The notes: generated by a model from the sequence alone, not told the origin. A stretch of 64,000 nt of DNA from Pseudarthrobacter sp. C4D7 (GCF_013359725.1 NZ_JABFMW010000002.1:248001-312000), one strand, 5' to 3'. Positions 36,401 to 44,804 are shown, counted from the first letter of the stretch. Translations and numbers: made by a program.

Positions 36401-36700
36401 GGACCCGTACGTGAACACCATGGTGATCTGCGAGACGCCCGTCCGGGACGTGGAGGAGGTGGATTCCAGCCCCTCCACGCCGTTCAGCGCCTTTTCCAGG
36501 GGTCCGCTGACCTGCTTGTCCACCACGTCCGGAGAGGCTCCAGGCATGGCGGTGAGCACCGTGATCTGCGGGAACTCAATGGAAGGGATGAGCTCCTGTT
36601 TCAGCGATGTCATGGTGATGACGCCGAAAACGGAGGCGAAGACGGTGATCAGCGCGATCAGGGCCCGGTTCGCCAGGGAAAGGTACGCCAACCGGAACAT
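33467..36700 (-). CDS. Efflux RND transporter permease (HAE1/SwrC-like), solo
   Basis: 1077-residue AcrB-fold proton antiporter with 12 helices and two large extracytoplasmic loops. Helix 1 is FRLAYLSLANRALIALITVFAS; the proton-relay pair is in GRVVDDSIVVIENI (about residue 395-400); helix 10 reads LVGIVVTNAIVLIDLINQY, with Thr where AcrB has its relay Lys, as in Bacillus SwrC-type pumps. No membrane-fusion or outer-membrane partner gene is nearby, as expected for a monoderm. A likely substrate is a hydrophobic or surfactant-like compound (inference). It lies 68 bp downstream of mqo. Confidence 0.88.
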   Translation of the reverse strand: MFRLAYLSLANRALIALITVFASVFGVITMTSLKQELIPSIEFPQITVLTAMPGASPDVVDKQVSGPLEKALNGVEGLESTSSTSRTGVSQITMVFTYGSNLDRARNQIDRAISNAKRTLPSDVQPQAIAGSISDFPIVFLAVSSDKPLSDLNADLQRLSVPRLQKIDGVRSADVTGGASQHIEVLPRTDALAAAGVGVTAIRDALSNNGALVPAGTLEDQGRTLSLQIGSPVDSLDAIKALPLSGAKDAATIGSVADVSLKDDERTSITRTNGAETLAVSVTKKPEGDTVAISHAVRDSLNDLEAELGSNAKFTPVFDQAPFIEKSIKDLTTEGLLGLGFAVAVILLFLMSARSTLVTAVSIPLSLLITFIGLSATGYSLNILTLGALTIAIGRVVDDSIVVIENIKRHLSYGEEKSTAILTAIKEVAGAITASTLTTVAVFLPIAFVGDLAGELFRPFALTVTMALLASLLVSLTIVPVLAYWFLKNPKGGPATAAAGSPEARRIADEAKARAHDAEQRSRLQRGYLPILRSTQKHPVITLVAAVLVLGATAAMTPLLATNLLGNSGQNSLTVRQVLPAGTSLADTSAAAIRLEGVLRGIDGIKDVQVTSGNAQAGFAALTSTGSSNSTFTVVTDEKADQEQLQDTVRSELAKVPDSGKISVGTQQGGFGTSSTVDITLKAASSADLQSASDTMVAAMTGVPGTSEVASNLAASNPVVQVKVDRAKATAAGLNEGQVAGVLAATISPIPAGTVRIDTNDFPVRIGQGTKFTSIDAVRNIPLPAGGRPVTLGSIASVEQVDVPVSITSSNGERTAKVSITPSGSNLGAVNTEVQKRLADVQLPPGVTATIGGATTQQAESFRQLGLALLAAIAIVYVIMVATFKSLIQPLILLVSVPFAATGAVALLLLTGVPLGLPSLIGMLMLVGIVVTNAIVLIDLINQYRQPRDGRPGMNVADAITNGARQRLRPILMTALATVFALTPMALGLTGGGGFISQPLAVVVIGGLVSSTALTLVLVPVLYRLVEGRREKKALLRDLQARPQAGPGSDIDAEFRDWTTGQVPKVSGRRAAPGGAE

Positions 36701-36768
36701 GGGTGGTCTCCTGGGGGTCTAAGTGACTGGTACAAGCCCTGGGGGTGCCAGCCGCTGGCCCCGCAGGG

Positions 36769-38271
36769 TCAGTGGCTGGCGGAAACAGTCTCCAGCTGGA
36801 GGGACGCGGCCGTTGCCCGTTCCAGTTCCGCGGCGAGGTCAGGATTCTCATCCAGCTTCACCCCGTAGCCGGGCATCATGTCCTTGAGCTTGGACTGCCA
36901 GCCCTTGAAGTTCTTGGGGAACGTCTTCTGCAGCAGCTCGATCATGATGGGGACAGCGGTCGATGCCCCAGGCGAAGCGCCCAGGAGCGCGCCGATGGAG
37001 CCGTCACGGCCGGCGATCACTTCAGTGCCGAACTGGAGGATGCCGCCCTTTTGCGGGTCTTTCTTGATGATCTGTACACGCTGGCCGGCGGTGATGAGTT
37101 CCCAGTCACCGCCCTTTGCCTCCGGGTAGTACTCCTGCAGCGCCTCAACCTTCTGGTCGTGCTTCTTCACGACTTCCTTGACCAGGTAGGCGGTGAGGTC
37201 CATGTTGTCCTTGGCAACGGCCAGCATCGGGATGATGTTGGACGGGCGGATGGACAGCGGCAGGTCCAGGTAGGAGCCGTTCTTCAGGAAGTTGGTGGAG
37301 AACCCGGCGTACGGGCCGAACAGCAGGGAGCGCTTGCCGTTGACGTAGCGGGTGTCCAGGTGCGGAACGGACATCGGCGGGGCGCCCACGGAGGCCTGGC
37401 CGTAAACCTTGGCGCTGTGCTGGGCGGCGATGGTTTCGTCCGTGCAGCGGAAGAACTGGCCGGAAACCGGGAATCCGCCGTAGCCCTTGCTTTCCGGGAT
37501 GCCGGAGGCCTGGAGCAGGTGCAGGGCACCGCCGCCGGCACCGACGAAGACGAACTTGGCGTGGATCTTGCCGTGTTCCCCCGACCGCGGGTGCTTCAGC
37601 GTCAGGTCCCAGCCGCCGTCGGAGGCGCGGGAGATCCCGGTGACGTCATGGCCGTAGTTGATCTCGACGCCGTTGTTCCCCAGGTAGGAGGTCAGCTCGC
37701 GGGTCAAGGCGCCGAAGTCGACGTCGGTGCCCTCGGCGGCGCGCGTGGCGGCAATGCGCTGCTGGGGGTCGCGGCCCTTGACGATCAGCGGAGCCCACTT
37801 GGCGATCTGGGCGTGGTCTTCGGAGTACTCCATGCTGCGGAACAGGGTGTGCGGCTTCAATGCCTCATACCGGGTCTTCAGGAACCGTGCGTGATCCTCG
37901 CCGATCACGAAGCTCATGTGCGGGACGGTGTTGATGAAGCCCTTGGGGGAGCCGATGAGGTTGTTGTCCACCAGGTGGGACCAGAACTGGCGGGACAGCT
38001 GGAACTGTTCGTTGATCAGCAGTGCCTTGTTGGGGCTGACGGAGCCGTCCTTGGCTGCGGGGGAGTAGTTCAGTTCGCAGAGGGCGGCGTGGCCGGTCCC
38101 GGCGTTGTTCCAGGGATCCGAGCTTTCGAGCCCCGGCTGGTCCAGCCGTTCGAACAGGGAGATGGTCCAGTCCGGCTCCAGCTGCTTGAGGAATGCCCCC
38201 AGCGTGGCGCTCATGATGCCGCCGCCTATCAGGACAACGTCGGCGTGTGGGGTCTTGGAAATGAAGGTCAC
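36769..38271 (-). CDS. mqo: Malate:quinone oxidoreductase
   Basis: 500-residue FAD-dependent peripheral membrane enzyme that oxidises malate to oxaloacetate and passes electrons to quinone. Motifs: [25 protein letters not shown] (FAD-binding), [58 protein letters not shown] in pieces, and [20 protein letters not shown] near the end. The length is typical. It starts at GTG 38271 with a CGGAGA ribosome site. It runs toward the RND gene on the same strand, and the two may be co-transcribed. Confidence 0.95.
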   Translation of the reverse strand: MTFISKTPHADVVLIGGGIMSATLGAFLKQLEPDWTISLFERLDQPGLESSDPWNNAGTGHAALCELNYSPAAKDGSVSPNKALLINEQFQLSRQFWSHLVDNNLIGSPKGFINTVPHMSFVIGEDHARFLKTRYEALKPHTLFRSMEYSEDHAQIAKWAPLIVKGRDPQQRIAATRAAEGTDVDFGALTRELTSYLGNNGVEINYGHDVTGISRASDGGWDLTLKHPRSGEHGKIHAKFVFVGAGGGALHLLQASGIPESKGYGGFPVSGQFFRCTDETIAAQHSAKVYGQASVGAPPMSVPHLDTRYVNGKRSLLFGPYAGFSTNFLKNGSYLDLPLSIRPSNIIPMLAVAKDNMDLTAYLVKEVVKKHDQKVEALQEYYPEAKGGDWELITAGQRVQIIKKDPQKGGILQFGTEVIAGRDGSIGALLGASPGASTAVPIMIELLQKTFPKNFKGWQSKLKDMMPGYGVKLDENPDLAAELERATAASLQLETVSASH

Positions 38272-38350
38272 GATCAGTCTCCGATTGCAGCGGCTCTGGC
38301 TGTCACAGAATATCCCCGCGCAGCCCGCATACTGAAATTGGCCGGGGCCG

Positions 38351-40018
38351 TCAAGGCTTTAGCTGGACCTTCGTGAAAACTTCATTTAAGACCGGTGATG
38401 CCGGGTAGCTGAGCACGCGGTCCGACAGGGCAAGAGCGGAGATGGGGAAGGCGATGGGAACCGCGGGGACCGTCGCGGCGATCTGGGTGTTGATGGTGTG
38501 ATAAAGCTCATCCCGCTCCTTCCCGTCCGGGAGCCCCCGCGCGCGGCTGATCTTCGAAAACACCTGGGGATCCTGGTAGCCGAATTCGCCGTTCTTTTCC
38601 CCGAAAAGGGGGCCCACGAAATTGTCGGCGTCAGAGTAGGAGCCGTTCCAGCCGAGGATGTGGAGCGCATGGTCGCCGGCGGACTGGACCTTCTGCAGGT
38701 AGCCGTCCGACCAGTCGATGGGGACGGGCCGGATGTTGAATCCGACGGCGGTGAGTTGCCGGCTGAGCTCGGCGTAGACCTTTTCGGGGGTGGGCAGGTA
38801 AGGCCGGGTGACATTGAGGGGGTAGTAGAACTTCAGCTCTTCGCCCGCGTAGCCGCCCTCCTTCAGGTAGTCCTTGGCTTTGGCGGGGTCGTGGCCGAGT
38901 TCCGGCGCGTCGTTGTTGAAGCCGCTGATTTTGGGCGGGACAAACTGGGTGGCCTTTGCGGTGTTGTCGATGAAGAACTTCCGGATCAACGTTTCCTTGT
39001 CGATCGCGAGCTCCACCGCCTGCCGGATCTTCTGGTTCTGGAGTATCGGGATGTCCTGGTTCATGCCCACATACATCACGGAGAACGGGTCGCGCTGCAC
39101 GATCTGCTTGCCGCGCTTGACCAGCTGGTCGAAGTTCCCCACGGTGACGGCGTCGTAGCCGTCGATGGTGCCGTCCAGCAGGGCCTGGAGCCGGCTCTGG
39201 GGGTGGTTGTACGCCAGGAAATTGATGGTGGCGATCTGGCCGCGGTCTCCCCAGTAGGTCTTGTTGGTGGCGAGGGTTACCGTGTCGGTACCCCAGGCGG
39301 CCAAGGCGAAGGGGCCGGTGCCCACGGGGTTCGTGGCGAAGGCGGACATCGCCTGGCCGCCCCGGTTCTGGTCCAGGACGTCTGCCTTGCCGGAGGCCAG
39401 GGCTGCGGGGGATGCGATGGCGAAGGCGGGAAGCGTCAGCGCCTGGAGGAACGCGGTGAAGCGCTGGGTGAGGTCGATCTGTACCGTATCCGCCGCCACT
39501 GCCGTGCAGCTCTTGAAAATCGACAGTCCGGGCTCATCGGAGTGTGCCTTGAATACGCCCTTGAAGGAGCTTCCCGGCGCCTGCCTGCGCAGTTCTGCGG
39601 GGAAAGCGAACCAACGGTTGAAGTTGGCGCAAACAGCGTCGGCATTAAACGGGGTGCCGTCCTGGAAGATGACGCCGGTGCGCAGCTTGAAGGTGTAGGT
39701 CCGGCCCTCATTGGTTTCGTTCCATTCCGTTGCCAGCAGCGGGGTTGGTTTGCCCGTGGTCTGGTCCACGCCCACCAGGCCCTCCAGGATCTGGCGGGTG
39801 ATCCGCTGGGATTCCACGTCGTTGGAGAGCGCCGGGTCCAACCCCAGGGGCTGCGCCGCGGTGCCAAAATTAAAGGTCGCTGAGGGTTCTGCCGTGGTGG
39901 AACCCGGCGGCCCGGACGTAGGGGAGGGGGACGGCATGCCGGTGCACGACGTCACGCCCAGCGCCATGAGGACGGCACCGGCCTTGATGACCGTCCGCCG
40001 CGATGTACTGCTGGGCAC
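38351..40018 (-). CDS. Peptide/nickel-type ABC substrate-binding lipoprotein (SBP_bac_5)
   Basis: 555-residue extracytoplasmic solute-binding protein of the OppA/DppA class. The N-terminus carries both a twin-arginine motif ([10 protein letters not shown]) and a lipobox (VTSC), which suggests a Tat-exported lipoprotein. The body has [50 protein letters not shown] and [12 protein letters not shown], typical of the family. No permease or ATPase genes are adjacent, so it is an orphan that must share a transporter encoded elsewhere. GTG start with AGAGGTGA about 8 nt upstream. Confidence 0.88.
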   Translation of the reverse strand: MPSSTSRRTVIKAGAVLMALGVTSCTGMPSPSPTSGPPGSTTAEPSATFNFGTAAQPLGLDPALSNDVESQRITRQILEGLVGVDQTTGKPTPLLATEWNETNEGRTYTFKLRTGVIFQDGTPFNADAVCANFNRWFAFPAELRRQAPGSSFKGVFKAHSDEPGLSIFKSCTAVAADTVQIDLTQRFTAFLQALTLPAFAIASPAALASGKADVLDQNRGGQAMSAFATNPVGTGPFALAAWGTDTVTLATNKTYWGDRGQIATINFLAYNHPQSRLQALLDGTIDGYDAVTVGNFDQLVKRGKQIVQRDPFSVMYVGMNQDIPILQNQKIRQAVELAIDKETLIRKFFIDNTAKATQFVPPKISGFNNDAPELGHDPAKAKDYLKEGGYAGEELKFYYPLNVTRPYLPTPEKVYAELSRQLTAVGFNIRPVPIDWSDGYLQKVQSAGDHALHILGWNGSYSDADNFVGPLFGEKNGEFGYQDPQVFSKISRARGLPDGKERDELYHTINTQIAATVPAVPIAFPISALALSDRVLSYPASPVLNEVFTKVQLKP

Positions 40019-40118
40019 CTAATAATCACCTCTGGATGCTGCCGGCACCGCCGCTTGCGGGCCGGGACCCAGTCTAAAGGACGGCGCTTGCGGGCGGTCC
40101 CAGGCGGCCCCTGACGCG

Positions 40119-40160
40119 CCAGGGCCGGGTCCACCGTCGTACTGGCGGACCCGGCCCTGG
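40119..40160 (-). terminator. Terminator hairpin after the fasciclin gene
   Basis: A 14-bp perfect inverted repeat (CCAGGGCCGGGTCC and its complement) with a 14-nt loop, starting about 23 nt past the fasciclin stop. No long T tract. Confidence 0.65.
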
Positions 40161-40182
40161 GGTTGGGGTAGAGCGGGGGTGG

Positions 40183-40875
40183 TTACTTGGGCATCAGCAC
40201 GGAGTCGATCAGGTACACCGTTGCGTTCTTGGTCTTGACGCCGCCGCAGATCACGTTGGCGTCGTCAACCTTCAGGTTGTCTCCGCTGCCGGTCACGGTG
40301 ACGGAGCCGCCCTGGACGGTTGCGTGCGTGCCGGCGATCTTGTCGGGGGTGATCTGGCCGGGCACTACGTGGTAGGTGAGGATCTTGCTCAGCAGCGCGT
40401 CGTCGGTCTTCAGCGTTTCGATGGTGGCGGGGTCGATCTTCTTGAAGGCGTCGTCCACCGGAGCGAAGACCGTGAACTCGCCGCCGTTGAGGGTGTCAAC
40501 CAGGTCAACCTTGGGGTTCAGCTTGCCGGAAACAGCGGCAGTGAGAGTGGTCAGGATCGGGTTGTTGGAGGCAGCGACTGCTACCGGGTCAAGGGCCATG
40601 CCCTCAACCGAGCCTGCACCGGTGGGAACCTGCTGGGCGTAAGCGGCGCAGCCCGGGCCTACCAGGTTGGCAGCCGGATCCATGGTTCCGGCCGAGGGGG
40701 AGGCCATGGCGGAGCTCGAGGGGGACGCCATGCTGGAGCTGGGAGCGGATGCCATCGGTTCGGACGACGCCGACGACCCGGAGGTGGTGCCGGAACCGCC
40801 ACATGCCGTGAGGCCGAGCAGAGCGGCCGCTGCAACGCCGGCGACGGTGAGAGTGGTGCGCTTCTTGGTCTGCAT
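40183..40875 (-). CDS. Fasciclin (FAS1) domain lipoprotein
   Basis: 230-residue exported lipoprotein of the MPT70/MPB83 type. The signal peptide ends in a lipobox, GLTAC, at about residue 25; a Ser/Ala/Met-rich linker runs to about residue 65; one FAS1 domain follows, with [18 protein letters not shown] (H1 motif) and YHVVPGQ (H2 motif). FAS1 domains mediate surface adhesion. A strong Shine-Dalgarno (AAGGAGA) precedes ATG 40875. It is monocistronic. Confidence 0.92.
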   Translation of the reverse strand: MQTKKRTTLTVAGVAAAALLGLTACGGSGTTSGSSASSEPMASAPSSSMASPSSSAMASPSAGTMDPAANLVGPGCAAYAQQVPTGAGSVEGMALDPVAVAASNNPILTTLTAAVSGKLNPKVDLVDTLNGGEFTVFAPVDDAFKKIDPATIETLKTDDALLSKILTYHVVPGQITPDKIAGTHATVQGGSVTVTGSGDNLKVDDANVICGGVKTKNATVYLIDSVLMPK

Positions 40876-41073
40876 TTGGTTTCTCCTTGGATCGTTTTCC
40901 TGCCGCCACGGATGGTGTTGCCATGACGTGCAGCCTGCCTTTGGGGTGGGCACCTGCCCTTGGCTGGTGTCTCAATGGCTATTCGCCGGGTGGGCTGCGG
41001 TGGATGGGTGGATCTTTGGAATTTTTCTAATCGGGGCAGAAAAAGGTGGCCGGAGACCCTGCGCTTAACGCAG

Positions 41074-41101
41074 GAATCCCCCGGTCGGGGCCGGGGGATT
41101 C
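41074..41101 (-). terminator. Hairpin after tRNA-Leu
   Basis: GAATCCCCCGG and its complement around a 6-nt loop, beginning 4 nt past the tRNA 3' end on the minus strand. Confidence 0.6.
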
Positions 41102-41105
41102 AGTG

Positions 41106-41187
41106 TGCGCAAGGGGGGACTTGAACCCCCACGCCCGAAGGCACAGGAACCTAAATCCTGCGTGTCTGCCAATTTCACCACTCGCGC
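41106..41187 (-). tRNA. tRNA-Leu(UAG)
   Basis: 82-nt cloverleaf. The acceptor is GCGCGAG paired with CTTGCGC, the anticodon stem CAGGA/TCCTG carries a TTTAGGT loop with anticodon TAG, a long variable arm (TGCCTTCGGGCGT region) marks a class II tRNA, and the T loop is GTTCAAGTC. CCA is not encoded. Confidence 0.93.
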
Positions 41188-41266
41188 TTGGCGTCCTGCC
41201 GCGACGATAAATGTCCGACGGCGGACGCCAGTGACCATTGTAGCGGTGCCAGCGGCGCGTGCCGGG

Positions 41267-41740
41267 TCAGTCGTCCAGGTTGAGGTCCCGGCGCAGTTTG
41301 GCCACGTGGCCGGTGGCCCGGACGTTGTACTGCGCCAGGGCCACGCGGCCTTCCGGGTCCACCACAATGGTGGAACGGATCAGGCCCTCGTACGCCTTGC
41401 CGTAATTCTTCTTTTCGCCCCAGGCACCGTAGGCCTCAGCCACGGCGTGGTCCGCGTCCGAGAGCAGCGGGAAGGTCAACGACTCCTTGTCCGCGAACTT
41501 TGCCAATTTCTCGACGGGGTCGGGGGATATTCCCAGGACGTCGTAGCCGGCACCCTGAAGGGAAGCGAGGCTGTCCCGGAAGTCGCAGGCTTCCTTGGTG
41601 CAGCCCGGAGTGGAGGCTGCCGGGTAGAAGTACACGATGGTGGAGCGGCCGGGCCGTGCCGCCAGGCTGACGTCCTTGCCGGTGGAATCCTGAAGGGTGA
41701 AAGCCGGTGCCTTGTCGCCGGTAACGAGTCTTTCAGCCAT
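41267..41740 (-). CDS. bcp: Thioredoxin-dependent peroxiredoxin, Bcp/PrxQ type
   Basis: 157-residue thiol peroxidase that reduces hydrogen and organic peroxides. The peroxidatic Cys is in YPAASTPGCTKEACDFRD, with the resolving Cys five residues later as in Bcp/PrxQ proteins. GDKAPAFTLQDSTGKDVSL is the usual N-terminus. ATG 41740 has a strong AAGGAG site. A divergent MarR-family gene starts 87 bp away and may regulate it in response to oxidants (inference). Confidence 0.92.
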   Translation of the reverse strand: MAERLVTGDKAPAFTLQDSTGKDVSLAARPGRSTIVYFYPAASTPGCTKEACDFRDSLASLQGAGYDVLGISPDPVEKLAKFADKESLTFPLLSDADHAVAEAYGAWGEKKNYGKAYEGLIRSTIVVDPEGRVALAQYNVRATGHVAKLRRDLNLDD

Positions 41741-41814
41741 TGTTTTTCTCCTTGTTGCGGGCGGGACACAACAGCCTAGTAAGCAGGGGGAACGAGTGCT
41801 AATCGGCATTTGGC

Positions 41815-41820
41815 TATACT
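41815..41820 (+). promoter_or_regulatory. -10 box for the MarR gene at 41828
   Basis: TATACT, the best -10 match in this region, lies 7 nt before ATG 41828 and predicts a leaderless mRNA. Confidence 0.6.
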
Positions 41821-41827
41821 GGCTGCT

Positions 41828-42295
41828 ATGCCTGATATGGATCACTGGCCCACAGGGCGCCTTCTGTCCACTGCTGCGCGACTCGTTGAGCACTCCTGGA
41901 ACGAAAAACTTGGCGCCATCGGCCTCACCCATGCCGGTGTTATCGCCATTGAGGTCCTGGATGCACAAGGACCCATGACCCAGGCGCAGCTTGCCCAGTA
42001 CGTCCGCGTGCAGGCCCAGACCATGGGTAAGACCCTGAGCCGCCTCGAGGCCCACGGACACATTGCCCGGGTGCGCAGCACGTCGGACCGCAGGAGCCAC
42101 GTGGTGTCCTTGACGGAGCAGGGCAAGGAGGCTGTGGCCCAGGCCGTTGAGATGGAGCGGTCGGTCCTGGCTTCGGCATCCATCGATCCTGAACTGCTCC
42201 GCCAGGAACTCAAAGCCGTGGTCCGGGAACTGGCCAGCCAGTTCTCCACTACCCCCAGCAATGCCGGCGCCCTGATGGATAACGTGGCCAAGTAG
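41828..42295 (+). CDS. MarR-family transcriptional regulator
   Basis: 155-residue winged-helix regulator. The DNA-binding part is MTQAQLAQYVRVQAQTMGKTLSRLEAHGHIARV, with the wing in TSDRRSHVVSLTEQGKE. No Cys occurs in the protein, which argues against a cysteine-based OhrR-type redox switch. It diverges from bcp, with 87 bp between the starts that holds both promoters. A strong rho-independent terminator follows. Its ligand and targets are unknown. Confidence 0.88.
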   Translation: MPDMDHWPTGRLLSTAARLVEHSWNEKLGAIGLTHAGVIAIEVLDAQGPMTQAQLAQYVRVQAQTMGKTLSRLEAHGHIARVRSTSDRRSHVVSLTEQGKEAVAQAVEMERSVLASASIDPELLRQELKAVVRELASQFSTTPSNAGALMDNVAK

Positions 42296-42324
42296 GAATT
42301 GGCGCTGACAGCAGCGTAAGGAAG

Positions 42325-42364
42325 GCGCGGCCCCGGTTCGGACGAACCGGGGCCGCGCTTTTTT
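42325..42364 (+). terminator. Rho-independent terminator of the MarR gene
   Basis: A perfect GC-rich stem (GCGCGGCCCCGGTTCG and its complement), followed by six T residues. Confidence 0.9.
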
Positions 42365-42387
42365 GTGACCGCGCGCGCCGCCGCGAC

Positions 42388-42449
42388 CATCGATTGCTCC
42401 GTAGTTGTCCTTTTGGGCCCTGAAAACGGCAGGTACGGAGCAATCGATG
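42388..42449. repeat. Perfect 16-bp inverted repeat, 62-bp hairpin element
   Basis: The arms CATCGATTGCTCCGTA (42388-42403) and TACGGAGCAATCGATG (42434-42449) are exact complements. The 30-nt centre contains TTTT-GGGCCC-TG-AAAA, which can extend the pairing. It lies between two terminators that already serve the neighbouring genes and has no T tract, so it is not needed as a terminator. It may be a palindromic repeat of the REP/MITE type. No second copy is in the window. Confidence 0.7.
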
Positions 42450-42464
42450 AAGTGGGCGTAAAAC

Positions 42465-42507
42465 AAAACAGCCCCCGGCTTGTGTTTCCACAAGCCGGAG
42501 GCTGTTT
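42465..42507 (-). terminator. Terminator of tRNA-Lys
   Basis: On the minus strand, CAGCCTCCGGCTTGTG, a GAAA loop and the complementary arm (one mismatch) are followed by TTTTGTTTT, 10 nt after the tRNA end. Confidence 0.88.
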
Positions 42508-42513
42508 TCCCAG

Positions 42514-42589
42514 TGGTGCACCCCCCGGGACTTGAACCCGGAACCCATTGATTAAGAGTCAATTGCTCTGCCAATTGAGCTAGAGGTGC
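42514..42589 (-). tRNA. tRNA-Lys(CUU)
   Basis: 76 nt including an encoded CCA. The acceptor is GCACCTC with GGGGTGC, the D-arm contains AGCTCAATTGGCAGAGC, the anticodon loop CTCTTAA gives anticodon CTT, and the T-arm is CGGGTTCAAGTCCCG. Confidence 0.95.
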
Positions 42590-42703
42590 ATCTTCTTTGC
42601 TTTCATCCCCGGGCTTTTTCTTTCCCGTTGATCTCCGCAACGACATGAAACTCTACACGAACTTTTGGTGCAAGTGAAATCGGGCCGCCGGTGGGCGTCC
42701 GGA

Positions 42704-43873
42704 TCAGGGTGACAGCCGCAAAACCTGCGCAAAATCAGGGTTTTTGCCGTTGGTCAGCAGCCATAAAGCTCCGTTGGGGGCCCAGATGACGTCGCGGATC
42801 CGGCCGAACTCCCCTGTGAAGTAGGACACAGGTTGGCCCGGTTCTGTTCCCCGCAGCGGCACGGTCCACAACCTTTCACCGCGGAGTGCGCCGAGGTAGG
42901 CCGTGCCGTCCATGATTTCGAGCCCGCTGGGGGAGGACTCGCGCGTTGAGGGCCAGACCACCTTCGCGTCCTGGAAGCCCTCGCGGTGGGGCGCCCCCGT
43001 CACTTCGGGCCAGCCGTAGTTGCCGCCGGGCAGGATCAGGTTCAGCTCATCATCCACGTCGGGTCCGAACTCGCTGGCCCAGAGCCTGCCGGACCCATCC
43101 CAGGCGAGGCCTTGGACGTTCCGGTGGCCCAGGCTGTACACCGCGTTCCCGAACGGGTTGCCCGGCGCGGGGCTGCCGTCGGCGCTGAGTCGAAGGATCT
43201 TTCCACCAAGGGCCGCAGGGTCCTGGGGTTGCTCGCGGCGCTGGGCGTCGCCCGTGCCCACATAGAGGTAGCCGTCCGGGCCAAACCGGATCCTGCCGCC
43301 GTTGTGGGTGCCGGCTTTGGGTATCCCCGTGAAAACTGCATCGGGCCGGCCCAATTGCAGTGAGCCCCCGGCGTCCCTTTCGAGGGTCATCTTGAGCACG
43401 CGGTTGTCCTCCCGCGTGGTGGCGTACGCAAAGAGCGTGCGGTCAGCGTCAAAATGCGGCGAAAGCGCCAACCCCAGCAGGCCTCCCTCCCCGGCGGGTG
43501 CCACGCCAGGCACTTTCCCGACGGTGGAGGCCTTGCCATCCCTTGCAGCCTTCAGCAGCGCCGTGCCACGTTCGGAAATGATTGCCGTGCCGTCCGGGAG
43601 GAACACCGCTGCCCACGGAGTGTCCAGTTGCAGCTCCAGCCGCTCCTGCGCGGCCGGGGTGGGCGCGGCCGGGGTGGACGTCGCGACGCCGGCTCCAGGC
43701 GACGTGGCGGCACCGGCATGGCTTGTGCCTGGTGCGGGCTGCCCTGGCGTGCCCGTGCACGCTGCCAGCACCAGGGCCAGGGCGAAGAAAGGAAGGCCCG
43801 CCGCAATGCGGCGGGCCTTCCCCCGGCTAGAGCCGTTTGCGCCGTGGAGCGCGGAAGCCGGCGGCTTCCGCAT
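42704..43873 (-). CDS. PQQ-type sorbosone/glucose dehydrogenase-like lipoprotein
   Basis: 389-residue exported protein with a six-bladed beta-propeller of the GSDH (glucose/sorbosone dehydrogenase) family. The signal peptide core FFALALVLAAC provides the lipobox at about residue 39, and a Pro/Ala/Thr linker follows. Propeller motifs: GGLLGLALSPHFDADRTLFAY, THNGGRIRFGPDGYLYVGTGD, GHRNVQGLAWDGSGRLWASEFGPD and GGNYGWPE. Whether it binds PQQ cannot be seen. ATG 43873 is the only usable start and overlaps the end of the upstream sunset-domain gene by 47 bp. Confidence 0.85.
   Translation of the reverse strand: MRKPPASALHGANGSSRGKARRIAAGLPFFALALVLAACTGTPGQPAPGTSHAGAATSPGAGVATSTPAAPTPAAQERLELQLDTPWAAVFLPDGTAIISERGTALLKAARDGKASTVGKVPGVAPAGEGGLLGLALSPHFDADRTLFAYATTREDNRVLKMTLERDAGGSLQLGRPDAVFTGIPKAGTHNGGRIRFGPDGYLYVGTGDAQRREQPQDPAALGGKILRLSADGSPAPGNPFGNAVYSLGHRNVQGLAWDGSGRLWASEFGPDVDDELNLILPGGNYGWPEVTGAPHREGFQDAKVVWPSTRESSPSGLEIMDGTAYLGALRGERLWTVPLRGTEPGQPVSYFTGEFGRIRDVIWAPNGALWLLTNGKNPDFAQVLRLSP
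43792..43820 (-). terminator. Terminator-like hairpin inside the next gene's signal-peptide region
   Basis: A perfect 14-bp stem (GAAGGCCCGCCGCA and its complement, single-base centre), followed on the minus strand by CCTTTCTT. It lies 7 bp past the stop of the sunset-domain gene but within codons of the dehydrogenase gene. Confidence 0.7.
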
Positions 43874-44804
43874 GCGCGGCAGATTCAAACCAGACTTCCG
43901 CCCGCGTCTGCTCATACTCAGGATGTCCTTCTTCGTAATAGACCATGGCACCGGCATCGCCCTTGACGGTGTAGTCCGCCGGCCCACTGCCGTCGGCTGC
44001 GGCTGCTGCGGAGCCTGCGCCGTATGGCTCCTGGGCTGCCAGGTGTCCGGCAGGCTCGGCGGCAGGTGTGCCCTGGACGGGCGCAAAGGACTGCACTGGC
44101 GCTTCCGCGCCGTCCTGTTCCTGCCCGGAGGGCTGGTGGTGGTCCGCGGCATTCTCCACCAGCCCCGAGGACTGGGTGCGTTCCAGTGTCTCGGCGGTTC
44201 CCACGTCCATCGGCCGGCCGGCGGACGCCGTTGACGCCTGTCCGTGATCCGTGGCTGCGCCGGTGGACTCCGCACGGTGCTGGGGCGCCGGACGGGATGC
44301 CGTGGCGCCAGGCGGTGTTCCGGCGTCGTCCAGGCTCTCCACTGCCGCCGTTTCCGCCCCGGGAAGCGTGGGGGCATGGGCGGCCGTGTATTCGTCGTGG
44401 TGGGCAGGCGCGCCGCCGTCCACTCCCGGGCCGGACGCGCGGTGTTCTGCCCCGCCTGTCGCCTCAGTGGGGACTTCAGTGGGCGTTTCGGCGGCCGGGG
44501 GAGTGGACGCCGGTGCGGCGGGGACGGAATCCGCTGCGGAGTCGGCAGGTTCCTCCGCGGTGGCAGGGGCCGCCGGCTCTGCCGGCTTTCCGAATCCGGC
44601 CGCTGTGGGGATGCCCGTGGTGCCGGCAGCCGCGGCAGATGCTGCGGCGCTGCCCCCTTCGAGGGCGCCATCGGCACGGGGCCGCTCGGGAGCTGCGGCG
44701 GCCGACGCTCCACCGGCCGAACGGCCGGACTTGTTGCGGTTGACCAGCCACCACACGACGGCGGCGATGACGGCGATGGGTATGACCCAGAAAATAATGT
44801 CCAT
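43827..44804 (-). CDS. Membrane-anchored sunset-domain protein
   Basis: 325 residues in three parts: an N-terminal membrane anchor (DIIFWVIPIAVIAAVVWWLV), a very long Ala/Pro/Glu/Gly/Thr-rich disordered region (about residues 25-275), and a C-terminal domain of about 40 residues, YTVKGDAGAMVYYEEGHPEYEQTRAEVWF then SAAHAEAAGFRAP, that I recognise as the sunset domain found in actinobacterial ArfC-like and related proteins. The role is unknown; the C-terminus ends in a basic cluster (PRRKRL). The ATG has AGAAGG about 7 nt upstream. Confidence 0.72.
   Translation of the reverse strand: MDIIFWVIPIAVIAAVVWWLVNRNKSGRSAGGASAAAAPERPRADGALEGGSAAASAAAAGTTGIPTAAGFGKPAEPAAPATAEEPADSAADSVPAAPASTPPAAETPTEVPTEATGGAEHRASGPGVDGGAPAHHDEYTAAHAPTLPGAETAAVESLDDAGTPPGATASRPAPQHRAESTGAATDHGQASTASAGRPMDVGTAETLERTQSSGLVENAADHHQPSGQEQDGAEAPVQSFAPVQGTPAAEPAGHLAAQEPYGAGSAAAAADGSGPADYTVKGDAGAMVYYEEGHPEYEQTRAEVWFESAAHAEAAGFRAPRRKRL

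Noticed and set aside
42704..44713. Reading the sorbosone-dehydrogenase gene from far upstream as a 669-residue protein
   Set aside because: The extra 280 residues are the out-of-frame translation of the sunset-domain gene and would bury the signal peptide.
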